From Typhlomys cinereus (taxonomy: Eukaryota > Chordata > Mammalia > Rodentia > Platacanthomyidae): 64,000 nucleotides of DNA. Made by a program: the position numbers and the translations under genes. The DNA lies in contig JALPQD010000832.1 in assembly GCA_023101885.1 (NCBI GenBank), positions 124,001 to 188,000 on the forward strand, read 5' to 3'. The notes beneath the pieces were generated by a model. It made no database searches. It was not told the DNA's origin and was given only the letters and a program-made list of their open reading frames with translations. Below, in pieces: positions 24,721 through 35,428 of the stretch (within the stretch, counting starts at the first letter, position 1; each line of letters starts with the position of its first letter).

Positions 24721-26835
24721 ATCTTAAAACACTATAGATACCAGAGATATGCCTCAAGACTTAAAAACTTGTCTCCCAAGCCAAAATTCCTGACTTTGGA
24801 TGTGAAGATCCTATGTAATAAGTCTGAATGGAAATAGCTGTGGCCAGAAGTTATATCTCTAGATGAAAAGACCTTGGAAACCCAGAGCACAGCAGTATTG
24901 AGGCATTCTGGATATTCTTCAGTCATACACATAAGTACTTTCTTTGTCATATACTAAAGTACTCACATGAATACACTCAGAAAAGCCTCATCAAACATCA
25001 TGACATCTTTTCCCTTTTCACTCCTGGAATTTCAGTTTCATGATTTCAGACATTACATTTAATTTTTTGATTGTAATGGAATTATTGTGTATTTAAAGAA
25101 ATCATGTCTCACAGTAAAATTTCTTTGTTCATTGGATATCAATATTTCTCAGCATAATTACTAAATGAGAATTTTGTTTTGAGTACATATTCTCTTATTT
25201 TCTGAGTGAGTGAATAGGTGAGACAGAAAGAGAGAGAAAGATAGAGAGAGAGAGAATTTTTGTGTGTGTGTATAGAAAAGGCACTATATGTTCACTTGCA
25301 AGCTACAGGATTACTTTTAGTATTGTCCTACTCTCTCTTATAGTTTTGACTTGGAGTTGACAAGGATCAGCTTTACAGTTACAAAAACTGCTGGTTGCCA
25401 CCCTTTAAACCTAGTATATTTACATGGAATGTGGTATCTGGTCTCAGATCCTTTTGCTTGCAAGGAAAAACCTTTACTACAAAGCCATTTCTACACCTCA
25501 TTCTCACAGTAAGTTTTCTTGCCCTTTGAGAATGGGTGACTGAAATGGGTTAGTCAGCATTTCATCACTCTGACAAAATACGTGAATAAAACCTCTTTGA
25601 AGGAAGAAATGGATTATAATTTTCATGATTTTCCAAGATTCCAGTCAATGTTCACTTGCTCAAATCAGTTTGATCCAATGATGGGAAGAACATGGCAACA
25701 GCACATAGTGCTAAAGAGTTATGCTCAATAGAAACCATAAATCAAACAGAGGAGGGAGTAACATTTCAACACTCCATGTTGGCCGGGTTTTTTTGTGAAC
25801 ACATTTTATCCATTGATTTTGCTTGCTAGTTTCTTCATGGATTCTTCATCAAGACTTTAGCAGCTGCAATTCCTTTCCTGCTTTTGGTTATTATCTACTT
25901 TGTGTTCTTTGAAGAATGGTAAATTAAGCACTTCCCATTTGTGTATTTTGATCTCTATAACTATGAAAACTTGTGTTGTTTTTAGTTATTTGTAATTTGC
26001 CTGAGATATTACTTGAGATTTTTCATAATTTATTTTTATAATTGTTGAAAACTATGAGCAAATTATTTCTTCCTTGATGATGTTTATTTATTTCATGGGG
26101 TCTATGTTAATAGTGGTATTAAGATGAGGAAGTTTTGTAAACTTGTTTCAATTATTCAGGACCTCATGATAAGACTTTTTGGCTTTCAGTTAATGTTTGT
26201 CCAACATGAGACTTTGCAAATTGATCCAGAATAGTAAGAGTTAAAATAATACCCTTAGTTAGAATGATGGAAAACTGAAAGGATATGATATTATCTTCAT
26301 ATGAAAAATTATAACATACCTTTTTAGGTACTTACTGTTTTTGAATTTTCATTGCAGTGGTTTTCAGTACATTCATTTTCAACTGTAAAATGATGTTGTT
26401 ATAAAGGTCAGTGCTAAAAGAATCATGTAGTATTTCTGACTCTTGATTGACTCATCACTGCTACAAATGTTAAGTACAAATGAATATGTAATGGTAACAT
26501 TAAGAAATGATACTTGAAACTACTTTCAACATTTTTGAATAGGATTTTATTCTGAGTTTTTAACATTTTTCTTGCAACATTTTGAAAAATGTTACTTTTA
26601 TGTGTGCCAATTTTAGATCATATTTGTGGTATATTTGTGTGTTTCTTCTATAGTGTCAGGACATATATACAGGTTAAGGGTATCTCATAGACCATCCTGA
26701 AGAGTGATTATTATCTCCACCATATGTATGGATCAGTGGCCTATTTTAGGCAATTGGGATTAACTATTATTATCAGCTTGGGCTTCTTGTGGTCTCTCCT
26801 CCCCCTGCCCTCCAAATCCCTGAAACAGCCAGAGC
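24721..26835. other. Mostly unassigned DNA; one repeat-like block and a microsatellite
   Basis: At 25218-25275 there is a GA-rich stretch followed by TG repeats. At about 25553-25760, 'ATCACTCTGACAAAATACGTGA' and 'ATGATGGGAAGAACATGGCAACAG' resemble a common rodent medium-copy repeat (name not recalled with certainty). The remainder shows nothing I can support. Confidence 0.4.
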
Positions 26836-27430
26836 ATGGGTACCTGAGATCTGAAATGCCCTACCTGCCTCCAAGTTCTCAACGATTACCTGGCAGTTAA
26901 AAGCAAGTATGGCAATAGGCCAAGCATTCTGTGGGCCATAAATTGAGGATTTGTGTCTTGCCCTCTGCTGGTACAATCACACCAAGTTTTACAAAAAGGA
27001 AGAACCTGTCTGCCAAGAGTAAATAAGTGATGTTGTAGAGGCCAAGGGTGATGAAAATGATTTCTTTACATCTCATGAGGAGCAGGAAATCAAGCAAAAG
27101 GGCTTGCACATCATGAACTAAAAAAAGCAAAATGACTTTCATTTGTTGCAATGTCTTCCATCTTACTAGACATGAAAGCTTGGGAGGATAAGAAGTGAAA
27201 TTAGAGGAGTGTGTCAGAAGCATTCAGACAGATGATTTGGTCTGTGGTTCTTCTAATTTAGTTCCAGTGGGATGTGGATTGAAGAAACTGAAACTGAGTG
27301 AGTGGTTGAAGATGATAAATTTGGAACAGATATGCTAGAGGATTAGATAACTGCTTTGGAGGATTATGTTCAGTCCATGAATGTGGCTGCTTTCAACAAG
27401 ATCTGCAATCCAACAGAAGCATGAAAAAGA
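26836..27430 (+). pseudogene. EEF1B2: Processed pseudogene of EEF1B2 (eEF1B alpha)
   Basis: The parent encodes the guanine-nucleotide exchange subunit of translation elongation factor eEF1. The intronless copy starts at the ATG at 26836. In codon order I read 'LQVLNDYLA' (about 26873-26900), a 'WYNH' block near 26966-26980, an acidic linker with 'DENDFF' (about 27045-27065), 'SSILLDMK' (27160-27180), '[16 protein letters not shown]' (27196-27243), '[11 protein letters not shown]' (27262-27294) and a C-terminal phrase equivalent to 'VQSMxVAAFNKI' (27366-27402). Stops, indels and a deletion after the start break the frame several times. The lack of introns points to retroposition. ERV1 inserted about 160 bp downstream, so the copy is independent of it. 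I recognised the family from memory of its protein; a search would confirm which paralog. Confidence 0.85.
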
Positions 27431-27560
27431 AGCTCTAAAAAAGAAGTACCACAATATTGTACTGTTTAGTCTGACATTTTATTTTTTGTTATGTACATAT
27501 ATGTAGATCATTTAATGTCAGACCTAGAGGGACCAATTTCTTTGTTTTCTCCATTGTTTT
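27431..27560. other. A-rich/T-rich sequence between pseudogene and ERV1
   Basis: This may include the pseudogene's 3'UTR remnant. No poly(A) tail or TSD could be fixed for the pseudogene. Confidence 0.3.
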
Positions 27561-27564
27561 ATAT

Positions 27565-28042
27565 TGTTGGAACCGAAGTTCCTTTTTGGGCCCCTTACCC
27601 AGACCCCTGAAGGAGACACGAGGACCACCGAGTTGCTGTAAGTACAAGAGGCAAGAATTTATTGGACCGCCTCCCTGCTCAGGCAAAAGAGAACGGCCCC
27701 GACTGAATTTGGGGCAGGGTTTTTATAGGAAAGCAACTGCAGTAAAAATTCCACTACACACAGGGAGGTTGAGTCGGTTCACAGATGTTCGCCCCGGGCG
27801 GTTCCCGGCACGCCCAGGGGAAGAAGTTCAAAGAAGTTCAAAAGGTGAGATAAGCAGGCAGGCTCTGGTCAGCCCACCCGCGGTGAGTTGTTTGGTCAGC
27901 ACAAAGGGTGAGATAAGCAGGCAGGCTCTGGTCAGCCCACCCGCTGTGAGTTGTTTCCTGCGGGAGAGTTTGCCGCTGGCAGGAGATTTGAATTTTTCGC
28001 TGGTGGGAACTTGGGCTTTACAGCGGGAACCTGAGTTCCACA
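27565..28042 (-). repeat. ERV1 3' LTR with duplicated U3 block
   Basis: On the minus strand it starts TGTGGAACTCAGG and ends CGGTTCCAACA. It contains a TATA-like CTATAAAAACC (about 27722-27732). A 63-bp U3 unit ('GGTGAGATAAGCAGGCAGGC..' on the plus strand) occurs twice, starting at 27844 and 27907, whereas the 5' LTR has one. It also lacks about 20 bp found in the other LTR near the poly(A) signal (after 27658). The 200-codon plus-strand frame across it is antisense noise. Confidence 0.9.
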
Positions 28043-28057
28043 TTCCCCCCTTTTCTA
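28043..28057 (-). promoter_or_regulatory. ERV1 polypurine tract
   Basis: On the minus strand it reads AGAAAAGGGGGGAA directly before the LTR's TGTGG. This is the expected plus-strand primer site for retroviral DNA synthesis. Confidence 0.85.
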
Positions 28058-29600
28058 TAGGCACACTCCAATCATGGAGTGTCAGTTACAGTTCTTGTAG
28101 TAAATTTCTGGGAGGATTGGAGTCAGTTCATCAGGGGTGTTCCTTCCAGGTGATTCCAGCAGTAGGGGACGTCTCTTCAGAATTTTAAAGACCTTGAGAG
28201 ACCCATCCCAGCATAGCTGCTCTAATCCTGCCTCACTTTCCCATAAACCTATTTGAGAATTCAGACTGCTCTGGGGATAAAGGGCGATGATTCAATCTGG
28301 CTGCTTCCTGCTGACTCAGGGCGAAGGAAATATGTGCAGTCTGATATCCTCATCTATGAAATGCTGGGATGGTCTAGGGGTCTTTTATAGATGGCCCTAT
28401 TACTTTAAGGTTCATCTAAAAGAGACAAAACACAAGTTAAACTTTCAAGATCTACATAAGGATTAGACCATTGTAATTGGGAAGGCACATGAGATAAACC
28501 AAACAAGCTCAGCAGTCTTGCTGTGGGTATAAGCAAGCAGGAGTTAGTAAAAGAACACATTTACAAGGTGTAAAAGCCAAGGAGACCTTTTTCCTCTGGC
28601 TACTGTAGATCATATTTTACAACCTGTCCAAAACAATGCAAACTGATTCTTTGTACAGAGCAATCTAAATTATCCTCTTTTTTATTCTGAAAAATAAAGC
28701 AACATAAGTCTTTTTCTTTTGGGGGACCAAAGGGATGTAGCACCATTTCTCTGATCTAGCTGAAAAGCCAGCATTGATTAGCTAGCTAATGGAGCTGCTC
28801 TGGAGCCACACCTGGAGTTTTGCTGTTTTTCTTAGTTTACTTCTTAAGTTTGCCATTGCTTTTTCTCTCTGTCAAGCACTGAGTTTAACTTTAGGCAACC
28901 TTTTAGTACAAGGGAAAAACTTTATTAAACTTTTTGCCGATCTATGTCTCTGGTTTTAACTCTACAGCACAAACTGTCTTTCTTGGGTGCCTCAGGCCAG
29001 AGCTGCAGCCTCGAGACCAGGGCTCCCCTGGGTCAGGTGAGGCAAGGAGTCAGCAGAATGGAGAACAAAAACAACTCTCTTGGACCCGTTTACTGTATCC
29101 CAATGCTCGAGGATAATGGCACTTAACAGAAATATTCTCTCAATATTTGCAAATCTAGCCAGTCTATAATGCTGCACCAGATAGCCAAGAGGCTTAGCCC
29201 ACATACTTGTAATAGAGACTGCATTTCTCTTCTAATACTTTTGGTGCGTCTAAAACCAGAGCCACGTGGATGACTTTATAACAGTGCTAAACTATTTTAT
29301 TCTACTAAGCCTAATCCTTGAATATTCGGGCACTCAGGCATGTAAACAAAGGAATGCCTAAAAAAGCATCACTATTAAGCATATAAGGAATCTCAGTAGT
29401 TACTTTGTGAGTGCAATGAGCCTGTCATTTTCTTGATCTTAAACATTTTAGTAAAATCAAAAGTTGACAAAAGCCTAGGAAGGAAGTTGAGCACTAGAAT
29501 TTTTTGCTCCCTAGTCCATAGAAACAAAGAGGCTTCCCATTTGCACGTTAAACCCAAGGTTTCTCACGAGATGCTCAACCTGGCACTTTTGGGCTTCCTT
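28058..29600 (-). other. ERV1 internal, 3' part, non-coding
   Basis: No retroviral domain was recognised. At about 28985-29100 a block resembles the solo-LTR-like segment at 35738-35860 ('AGCTGCAGCCTCGA' and 'CCAGGGCTCCC', then 'GAATGGAGA'), so an older LTR may be embedded here. Confidence 0.5.
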
Positions 29601-29880
29601 TTGCTGGATATCAGTGGCAAACTCCTTTTTCCCATCGGAGGGAAGCTAGGAGCTTCAGGCCATTATATTGATCTCCACCGGGGTGTTCGACCCCTGGGCC
29701 CTGGGGTTCAGGGGGCAATCTTTCCTCCAGTGGAAATTCCCATATTTGGGACATAGGCCATATGAAAGCTTTCTGTGCTCACAACAGTCTCAAAGCGCCC
29801 AGTCTGGTCATATTCGAAGCATCCTTTTTTACTTTTCCCCTGTCGGGAGGGGTCCTGGGTTGATCTGCTTGGGGTGCCGG
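29600..29880 (-). pseudogene. ERV1 gag nucleocapsid remnant
   Basis: Nucleocapsid binds viral RNA through zinc knuckles of the pattern C-x2-C-x4-H-x4-C. On the minus strand, 29753-29715 reads CPKYGNFHWRKDC: a knuckle in which the second Cys is Tyr and the spacing is one residue short. Slightly upstream (about 29825-29785) a 'CFEY..' phrase may be a second decayed knuckle in another frame. The sequence is broken and cannot work. The surrounding text is proline/glycine-rich, as usual near nucleocapsid. The assignment rests on the motif only. Confidence 0.6.
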
Positions 29881-31360
29881 TTTAATCTATCCCCTAAGGC
29901 AAATGTCAAGTTTTGATTTCTTTGCTTTCTGGTTCTTTCTCTTGCTTTCCTTTTTCTATATTAAGTCCTAGGTCACCTGTAAAGTCCTAGGACAAACAGA
30001 AACAAAGGATTCTACCTCCAAGACAGAAATGAAAGCTTCCTGATGGTGCCAACCTCTCCCTTACAGATGATGGGGACCTATTTCCCTCAACAGATGAGAG
30101 CCCTGTTGTCCTCCACATGAGAGTTTACTTCCTCCTGACAGATGAGGACTTTGGCTGACATGGAAGCTAAATGAAATTCCTGTTCCACCTTAGTCTTGAG
30201 GGCATTGAGAGGCAAAGCTTTTCCTGAGCTACTAGCTGGTATTTTTGGTCCAGCTCTATAGTCTCTCAACTTTCTGGCATTTGTTTGTCTAGTTGGATGG
30301 TAGTATAACTTAAAGATCTTCCTGGGACCATCTCCTGTCTAAGATGTATACAGGGCATGTTTGAGAATATGCTATGACTTGACCCTCTTTTAGGTCGGTA
30401 GAACTAAGCATTCACAATTTCTAGATAGTCCCTGGACACAGGAAGGGGAAATCTCTCTCTTTTGGCTTCAATTAGTGAACCTGGACTTGAGGAAAGGACG
30501 CGTGGCTTAGCAGAGTTCTGATAATCACTATACACAGTGTTGTCAGCAAAGACATCCATTGACACTGCCCATGGTGTGGTCCCCGGAGGCCAGCACTCCA
30601 CCCAACGCCACCAGAGCCCCACCCGATGACACTAAAAGGGGAGAGTCCATGGTCCACACATGCCTGTAGCTTCCCGTATTCCCTATGCTATTTAAACTGT
30701 ATGGTCATTGTCTCAGACATGAAGCATTTTCCTTACAGGGCAAACATTTTTAGGAATTTCCTTTCATTGATTGACAAGAGCTAAAGTCACATTGATCCCC
30801 ACCACACGGCGCAGACAGACAAAGGATGGGAATCCCTCCAGGAGAGATCATTCAAGTGCCAGCCTGGCCACACTCTTTGCAGAGTCATGGGTGATAACTT
30901 AGCCATAGTGGGTTCAGCTATTTCGTGACTTGCGATCGGATTCTAATCCGATCCCACCCTAGACCGTATGTTATCACCATGGAAACGCAGAACTGGCCCA
31001 ATCGAATCCCGTGGCTTTAAGAGATCTTAGGGATCTCGCCGTGGGACTACAAACTCGAGCACAGAGGTGTTACAGGTTTCCCACCTCAGGCCGACATTCA
31101 CTCACACATTCATACAGAGGTCAAAACATTCCCTCCCTCATTTTGCAGGTGCCCTTTTCCTCCCCCTCCAAGAGAGGCCTGCTCCAAAAGGTGAGTAGAG
31201 GTTGGTTTAACAGCTGGCCTTGAGTCTGCTACTCTAAGCTGCAGCTGAGGTGGCATCATCGGGCGGGGCCTCGGTTCCTCCTGTTGGTCTGATGCTGAGC
31301 AGAGCCCTGCTCTCTGGGAACCCATTTCCCAGGGAGCAGATGAGGGCCCTGTTAGGGCTG
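29881..31360 (-). other. ERV1 internal, middle part, unassigned
   Basis: No recognisable retroviral domain. A 60-codon minus-strand frame (30269-30087) is the longest of note and has no motif I recognise. The region probably derives from gag/pol or captured sequence too decayed to read. Confidence 0.4.
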
Positions 31361-32300
31361 CTGTCTTATTTAATCAAAACAAACAATTGAAATACATTTG
31401 AATACATGAAGCTTAATTCTTAATTTCTAATTTTTGAAGCTTAATGCCTTTTCTTTTATGACATTTCCTTTAACCATCATCTCTAATTTTAGTCTTCTCA
31501 TAAACCTAACATTCCACAAACCTTCACAACATTCCATAAACCTTCACCACATACTTTAACACTTTTTTAAGTAACTAACTCATAAACCTCCTGCACAACT
31601 AACTACCATACATATTTTCTTTCATACTTGATGGTTTTCTGTTGTTTACCCTTTAAAAAATGTCCTTTAAAAGAGGCAATAACAGTAGACCTCATCTTAA
31701 AAATCATTATATCCCAATTAAGTTAGCAAGATTGTAACAGAACACAGGAGTACACCTGGAAACAGGGAATTAGCATACATACCAGGAGAATGAAGAAATT
31801 CCAATGAATTTCTCGGAAATCAGTTTTCCTTTCTGGCTGTTAGATGTGTTGGTATTACACATGGGAAAACAAACTTTTAAAGGAATTACAAAAGTGATGT
31901 TATTAGATCCTAGGTAAAAACACAATATCATCTTTTGTGAAGCTTCATAGAAATCAAGATAAAACAAAATATTTTAATCAGTACGTACTCAGGCCTTTTA
32001 TGTTGTTCTTAAGTGTGCACGTGCATTTAAATTGAGCATGCCAAATAATAAAAAGTCAAAAAACCAAGATGTAATTATAAGCGCGCAATAATTTGAAATG
32101 ACCATACCTTTGTTATTTTGAAACATAAAACACACATATTATGGAAAATCCAGATAACTAAGCAAATCAAAACATTTAAAGTAACTCTTAAAATGAGATC
32201 ATCATAAACACAGCACAAAAAACGACAGACAGTTCTTCTGGCCCCTCCAGCACAGGGGAGCAGAGGCTTTCTTTCCTTAAAACAAACATTTGCCGCCCTA
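31360..32300 (-). repeat. A/T-rich module shared with ERV2
   Basis: Its reverse complement is collinear with 57050-57930 of ERV2. For example the complement of 31981-32040 and 57229-57290 share 'AATTTAAATGCACGTGCAC' and 'AAAGGCCTGAGTACGTAC'. Further matches are 'GAAGCTTCACAAA', 'GTGTTTTTACCTAGGA', 'TTTTAAGA.G.GGTCT.CTGTTA' and 'TTAAGCTTCA.GTATT.AAATGTAT'. It is non-coding, with indels between copies. It begins right after the matrix-like gag start in both elements. Confidence 0.88.
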
Positions 32301-32479
32301 GAAAGTGGGCCATTCATCAGAACAGAGGGTGGTAAACTTCATCCCCCAGGAGGCCGGCTGGTCTGGAAGGCCGGCCACCCTGAGCGGCAGAAAACCTGCT
32401 AGTTTCCTTTCCTGATTTCCCTAACGTCCGACCGATGGTTAATAGTCAAGTCAAGGGGCGTTGATTGAGTCTGTCCCAT
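32301..32479 (-). pseudogene. ERV1 gag start (matrix N-terminus), broken
   Basis: Matrix is the membrane-binding N-terminal part of Gag. The ATG at 32479-32477 opens 'MGQTQSTPLDL', a gammaretrovirus-type myristoylation start (Gly at position 2). After about 25 codons a TAG stop appears; the frame then continues with a matrix-like 'FCRSGWPAF' phrase and a second stop. The A/T-rich module follows directly, so the rest of Gag is missing or displaced. It is preceded by a 5' leader with repeats and a splice donor. Confidence 0.75.
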
Positions 32480-33083
32480 TATATACCTAATTTCTTGAAT
32501 ACAAAAATACTCTAGAAACACAGAAAACGACACAAAGACGAACCCGACAATTATCTGCAGCACCCAGTCCTTAAACACTCGCTCGAGTGGTTTTTTTCCT
32601 GGGGGAAAAAAAAAGAAGCCGGCAACAGAGGAGCTCGGAGGCCCGCTGAAGTTTGGGCGTGTCCTCCTCCAAAAAGTCTCACCATGAGCCCAGTTGGGAA
32701 AATCCCATCCAACTGCAGCTTACTCGACAGGGTTGGGTCCAATTGGGAATCCTTCATCCAATTGCCCAAGCTTTATGGGGAAGTTCAGCTGGGAATCCTG
32801 CCTCCAACTGCAACTTCCCCCGAGGGTCCGGCTGGGAATCCTTCATCCAACCGCTACCCCCTGTTGTCCCCGGGGGCGGACCGTCGTCAATCTCCCCCTG
32901 CGAGGTCTCGGACACGTCTGCCCACCTCTCGACGGGTACAGCCCCAATTTCGTCCCACCTAGGTGGCCTGGAAAAGAAACTGGCACGAGAGACCACAGAC
33001 ACAATGCACAAGACACAGGACAATTCAGGAGCTCCACTTACCTCCAACCCTGGTCGTCGGCTCCCCCGAGTCGGGTCAGGGGC
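32480..33083 (-). promoter_or_regulatory. ERV1 5' leader (packaging-region-like) with degenerate repeats
   Basis: The approximately 600-bp leader between PBS and gag holds four copies of a degenerate unit with cores at about 32691, 32740, 32786 and 32829 (plus-strand 'CAGYTGGGAATCCTTCATCCAA'-like). A consensus 5' splice site GTAAGT lies at 33041-33036. Long open frames on the plus strand (32653-33305) are antisense to this leader. Packaging function is inferred from position. Confidence 0.65.
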
Positions 33084-33101
33084 ATCCCGGATGAGCCCCC
33101 A
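33084..33101 (-). promoter_or_regulatory. ERV1 primer-binding site, tRNA-Pro type
   Basis: On the minus strand it reads TGGGGGCTCATCCGGGAT, two bases inside the 5' LTR. It differs at one base from the well-known proline PBS of murine gammaretroviruses (A for G at position 10). Confidence 0.9.
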
Positions 33102-33103
33102 TA

Positions 33104-33571
33104 TGTTGGAACCGAAGTTCCTTTTTGGGCCCCTTACCCAGACCCCCGAAGGAGACACGAGGACCACCGAGTTGCTGTAAGTACAAGAGGCAAGAATTTA
33201 TTATTAAAATCTAGCGCGCCAGGACCGCCTCCCTGCTCAGGCAAAAGAGAACGGCCCCGACTGAATTTGGGGCAGGGTTTTTATAGGAAAGCAAGCTGCA
33301 TTTGAGCAATTACACGCAGTAAAAATTCCACTACACACAGGGAGGTTGAGTCGGTTCACAGATGTTCCAGCCGATAACCTCGCCCCGGGCGGTTCCCGGC
33401 ACGCCCAGGGGGAGAAGTTCAAAGAAGTCCAAAAGGTGAGATATGCAGGCAGGCTCTGGTCAGCCCACCCGCTGTGAGTTGTTTCCTGCGGGAGAGTTTG
33501 CCGCTGGCCGGGAGATTTGAATTTTTCGCTGGTGAGAACTTGGGCTTTATAGCGGGAACCTGAGTTCCACA
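33104..33571 (-). repeat. ERV1 5' LTR
   Basis: TG...CA ends match the other LTR. It has one copy of the U3 block, a TATA-like CTATAAAAACC near 33283-33273, and AATAAA within 'AATAATAAATTC' near 33196-33207. It keeps about 20 bp near the poly(A) signal and short segments around 33297-33320 and 33367-33382 that are absent from the 3' LTR. Confidence 0.92.
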
Positions 33572-33575
33572 ATAT

Positions 33576-34120
33576 GAAAGGATATTTCTATCTTGTTTTT
33601 AATATTTTTATACATATGTCAAATGGTTGTTTCTAAAAATTACTTCCATGAAATCGTTGGTGTGGTCATTATTAGTTTTCAACCCGTGTACCATTGTACA
33701 TGTGTGAAGATCAAAAGAGAACTCTGTGGAATTAGTTGTCTCCTAAATTTACATGGCTTCTACATATCAAATGTCATCAGTTTTAAGATGTTCCCTGTAG
33801 ATCCGAGGCTTTGGGGCACATCTGTGAGTAATCATTACTTAAACTAATACTAACTGGCCTTTTGTTAATTATGCAATTTTTCTTGAAATAACTATACCTG
33901 ATAGTTGGGAAGATGTATAAATAAGGTGGACTAGATAGAGATGGTTCAATAATTCTTCGTGTAGGTATCCTGGCAAGAAAGAAGTATACCCCTCTCACAG
34001 CTGCATTGTAAATATAGTGTAACCAGTTCCTTTGGTTCCTGATGTTGATGTGAACTCTGCTGCAATATATAGGCAAAAATAATAAACAACAATAAAACCT
34101 CTTCCTCCCCTAAGATTTTG

Positions 34121-34160
<40 letters not shown>

Positions 34161-34749
34161 ACATATTTGTGTATGTGTTTGTAATTTATTGTAACCACAG
34201 AATGTGCAGTTTGTTTTTCTGATTATGGCTCTCTTTGAAATCACTGTGATGGTGGTTTTTAAGACAGCTATTGTCTGATTTGAGTGTGTTGTAAAAAGAA
34301 TAATGCACAACATTTCAATTTTCTCTTCAGATATTTAGAATTGTCTGTGTTTTGATGATTTGTTACATTGTTTATAATAGAGAATGATTTTCTTGTGAAC
34401 TGTATCATGTTTCTAGGATCTGAATTTTCACATTTCTCCTGGGAAGCAAATGTCTTTCATGTAGTCAATAGTTTGATGCCCTGTATTTTCACTGAAAGTA
34501 GTATGGCATATATTTGCTTTATAAGTAATAATGCATGTGTATTGAAAGATCCAAACATATTTTTTAAAGTTTTGATCTGTTTAGATGATAAAACAATCAC
34601 ACTTTTTGTGGGTTTATCCCCTAAATCTTAATTGTAGTATGGAATCATACACTTTTTATGAATTTTTCCTCTATTGCACTCAGTGTATTCTTCCATTTTA
34701 AAATTTTTCAGTGGGCCTTTTGTATGTATGACAATTCTATCCTTTAGAC
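33576..34749. other. Unassigned A/T-rich DNA with a CA microsatellite
   Basis: No gene recognised. A pure CA repeat of about 37 bases lies at 34122-34158. Confidence 0.45.
34122..34158. repeat. (CA)n microsatellite
   Basis: This is an uninterrupted CA run of about 18 units. The small open frames across it are artefacts. Confidence 0.97.
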
Positions 34750-34764
34750 CTCATCATAATTATT

Positions 34765-35032
34765 TTTTTAATTATTTTATTCAATTGTGCGTGTGTGTGT
34801 ATGTGTGTGTGTGTGTGTGTAGAACTACGGACGGATTTGGAAATCACCATGGAGCACCTCCATCTCCTCCTTGTTTACTCTGCCCTGGGATTTATAGGCT
34901 CCGCCCTACCAGGACCAGAAGCGCAGGCCGTCCCCGCTTCCGCCCGGCGTCTATACGTGAGGTCTAGGATCCAAACTCAGGACCTTCCGCCTGCAAGGCA
35001 GAGGCTTAACCCCTGAGCCACCTCTCCAGCCC
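34765..35032 (-). mobile_element. B2-like tRNA-derived SINE (young)
   Basis: In reverse orientation it starts GGGCTGGAGAGGTGGCTCAG (RNA polymerase III A-box) with B-box 'GAGTTTGGATCC' and a GC-rich body, ending in a CA/TG-rich tail (34785-34820). CTCATCATAATTATT flanks it at 34750-34764 and 35033-35047. It is the best-kept copy of the family in the window. The frames at 34674-35016 are noise. Confidence 0.93.
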
Positions 35033-35047
35033 CTCATCATAATTATT

Positions 35048-35428
35048 ATATGAGTTATTTTTATTCTTTAATTGTCATGTTTTATCTCCTCACTTTAATT
35101 CATGACTTTTGCACTTCTGACTTTTGAATTTTCTGCTTCTTTCTAAGTTCTAACCTATTTTCACATGTGTGAATACAGGGTTAGAACTGCTGGATCTTCA
35201 TTATTTACTTATATTGGCAAAGACAGAAAACAGAGCACAAGTTTTGAAAGTTACTTCTTTACTTCTATCCTATGGGCTCCATATATCCAGGTTAGTTGCT
35301 ATCATTACCATTCAGCCATCATACTGATAAATAATGTTTTTTTGAAAAATCAATTTCTGTAGTTCAGTGTTGTAATCCATTTAGGGAAGTGAATATGTAT
35401 CATCTTTAACCAAAATTTACAATATACA
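35048..35428. other. Unassigned A/T-rich DNA
   Basis: Nothing recognisable. Confidence 0.4.

Larger units (their letters stand above)
27565..33571 (-). mobile_element. ERV1: gammaretrovirus-like, non-autonomous endogenous retrovirus
   Basis: Two LTRs (27565-28042 and 33104-33571, both TG...CA) flank 5.06 kb in minus orientation. ATAT flanks both sides (27561-27564, 33572-33575), fitting a 4-bp TSD. Next to the right (5') LTR is a PBS close to the tRNA-Pro type; next to the left (3') LTR is a polypurine tract. A gag start and a zinc-knuckle remnant are recognisable, but no protease, reverse transcriptase, integrase or env could be read. The overall plan resembles VL30- or ETn-like elements, which depend on other retroviruses' enzymes; that comparison is an inference. 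Confidence 0.9.

Noticed and set aside
27586..28188. 200-codon plus-strand frame
   Set aside because: It is antisense across the ERV1 LTR, with its internal protein repeat caused by the 63-bp U3 duplication.
32653..33305. 175- and 203-codon plus-strand frames
   Set aside because: They run antisense through the ERV1 leader, PBS and LTR; no domain, and several frames are open at once because the leader is GC-rich.
33946..34313. Val/Cys-rich frames around the CA repeat
   Set aside because: They are translations of the (CA)n microsatellite.
34786..35016. Possible tRNA gene (A- and B-box present)
   Set aside because: The boxes belong to a SINE head; no cloverleaf or acceptor stem follows and the element has a TSD and tail.
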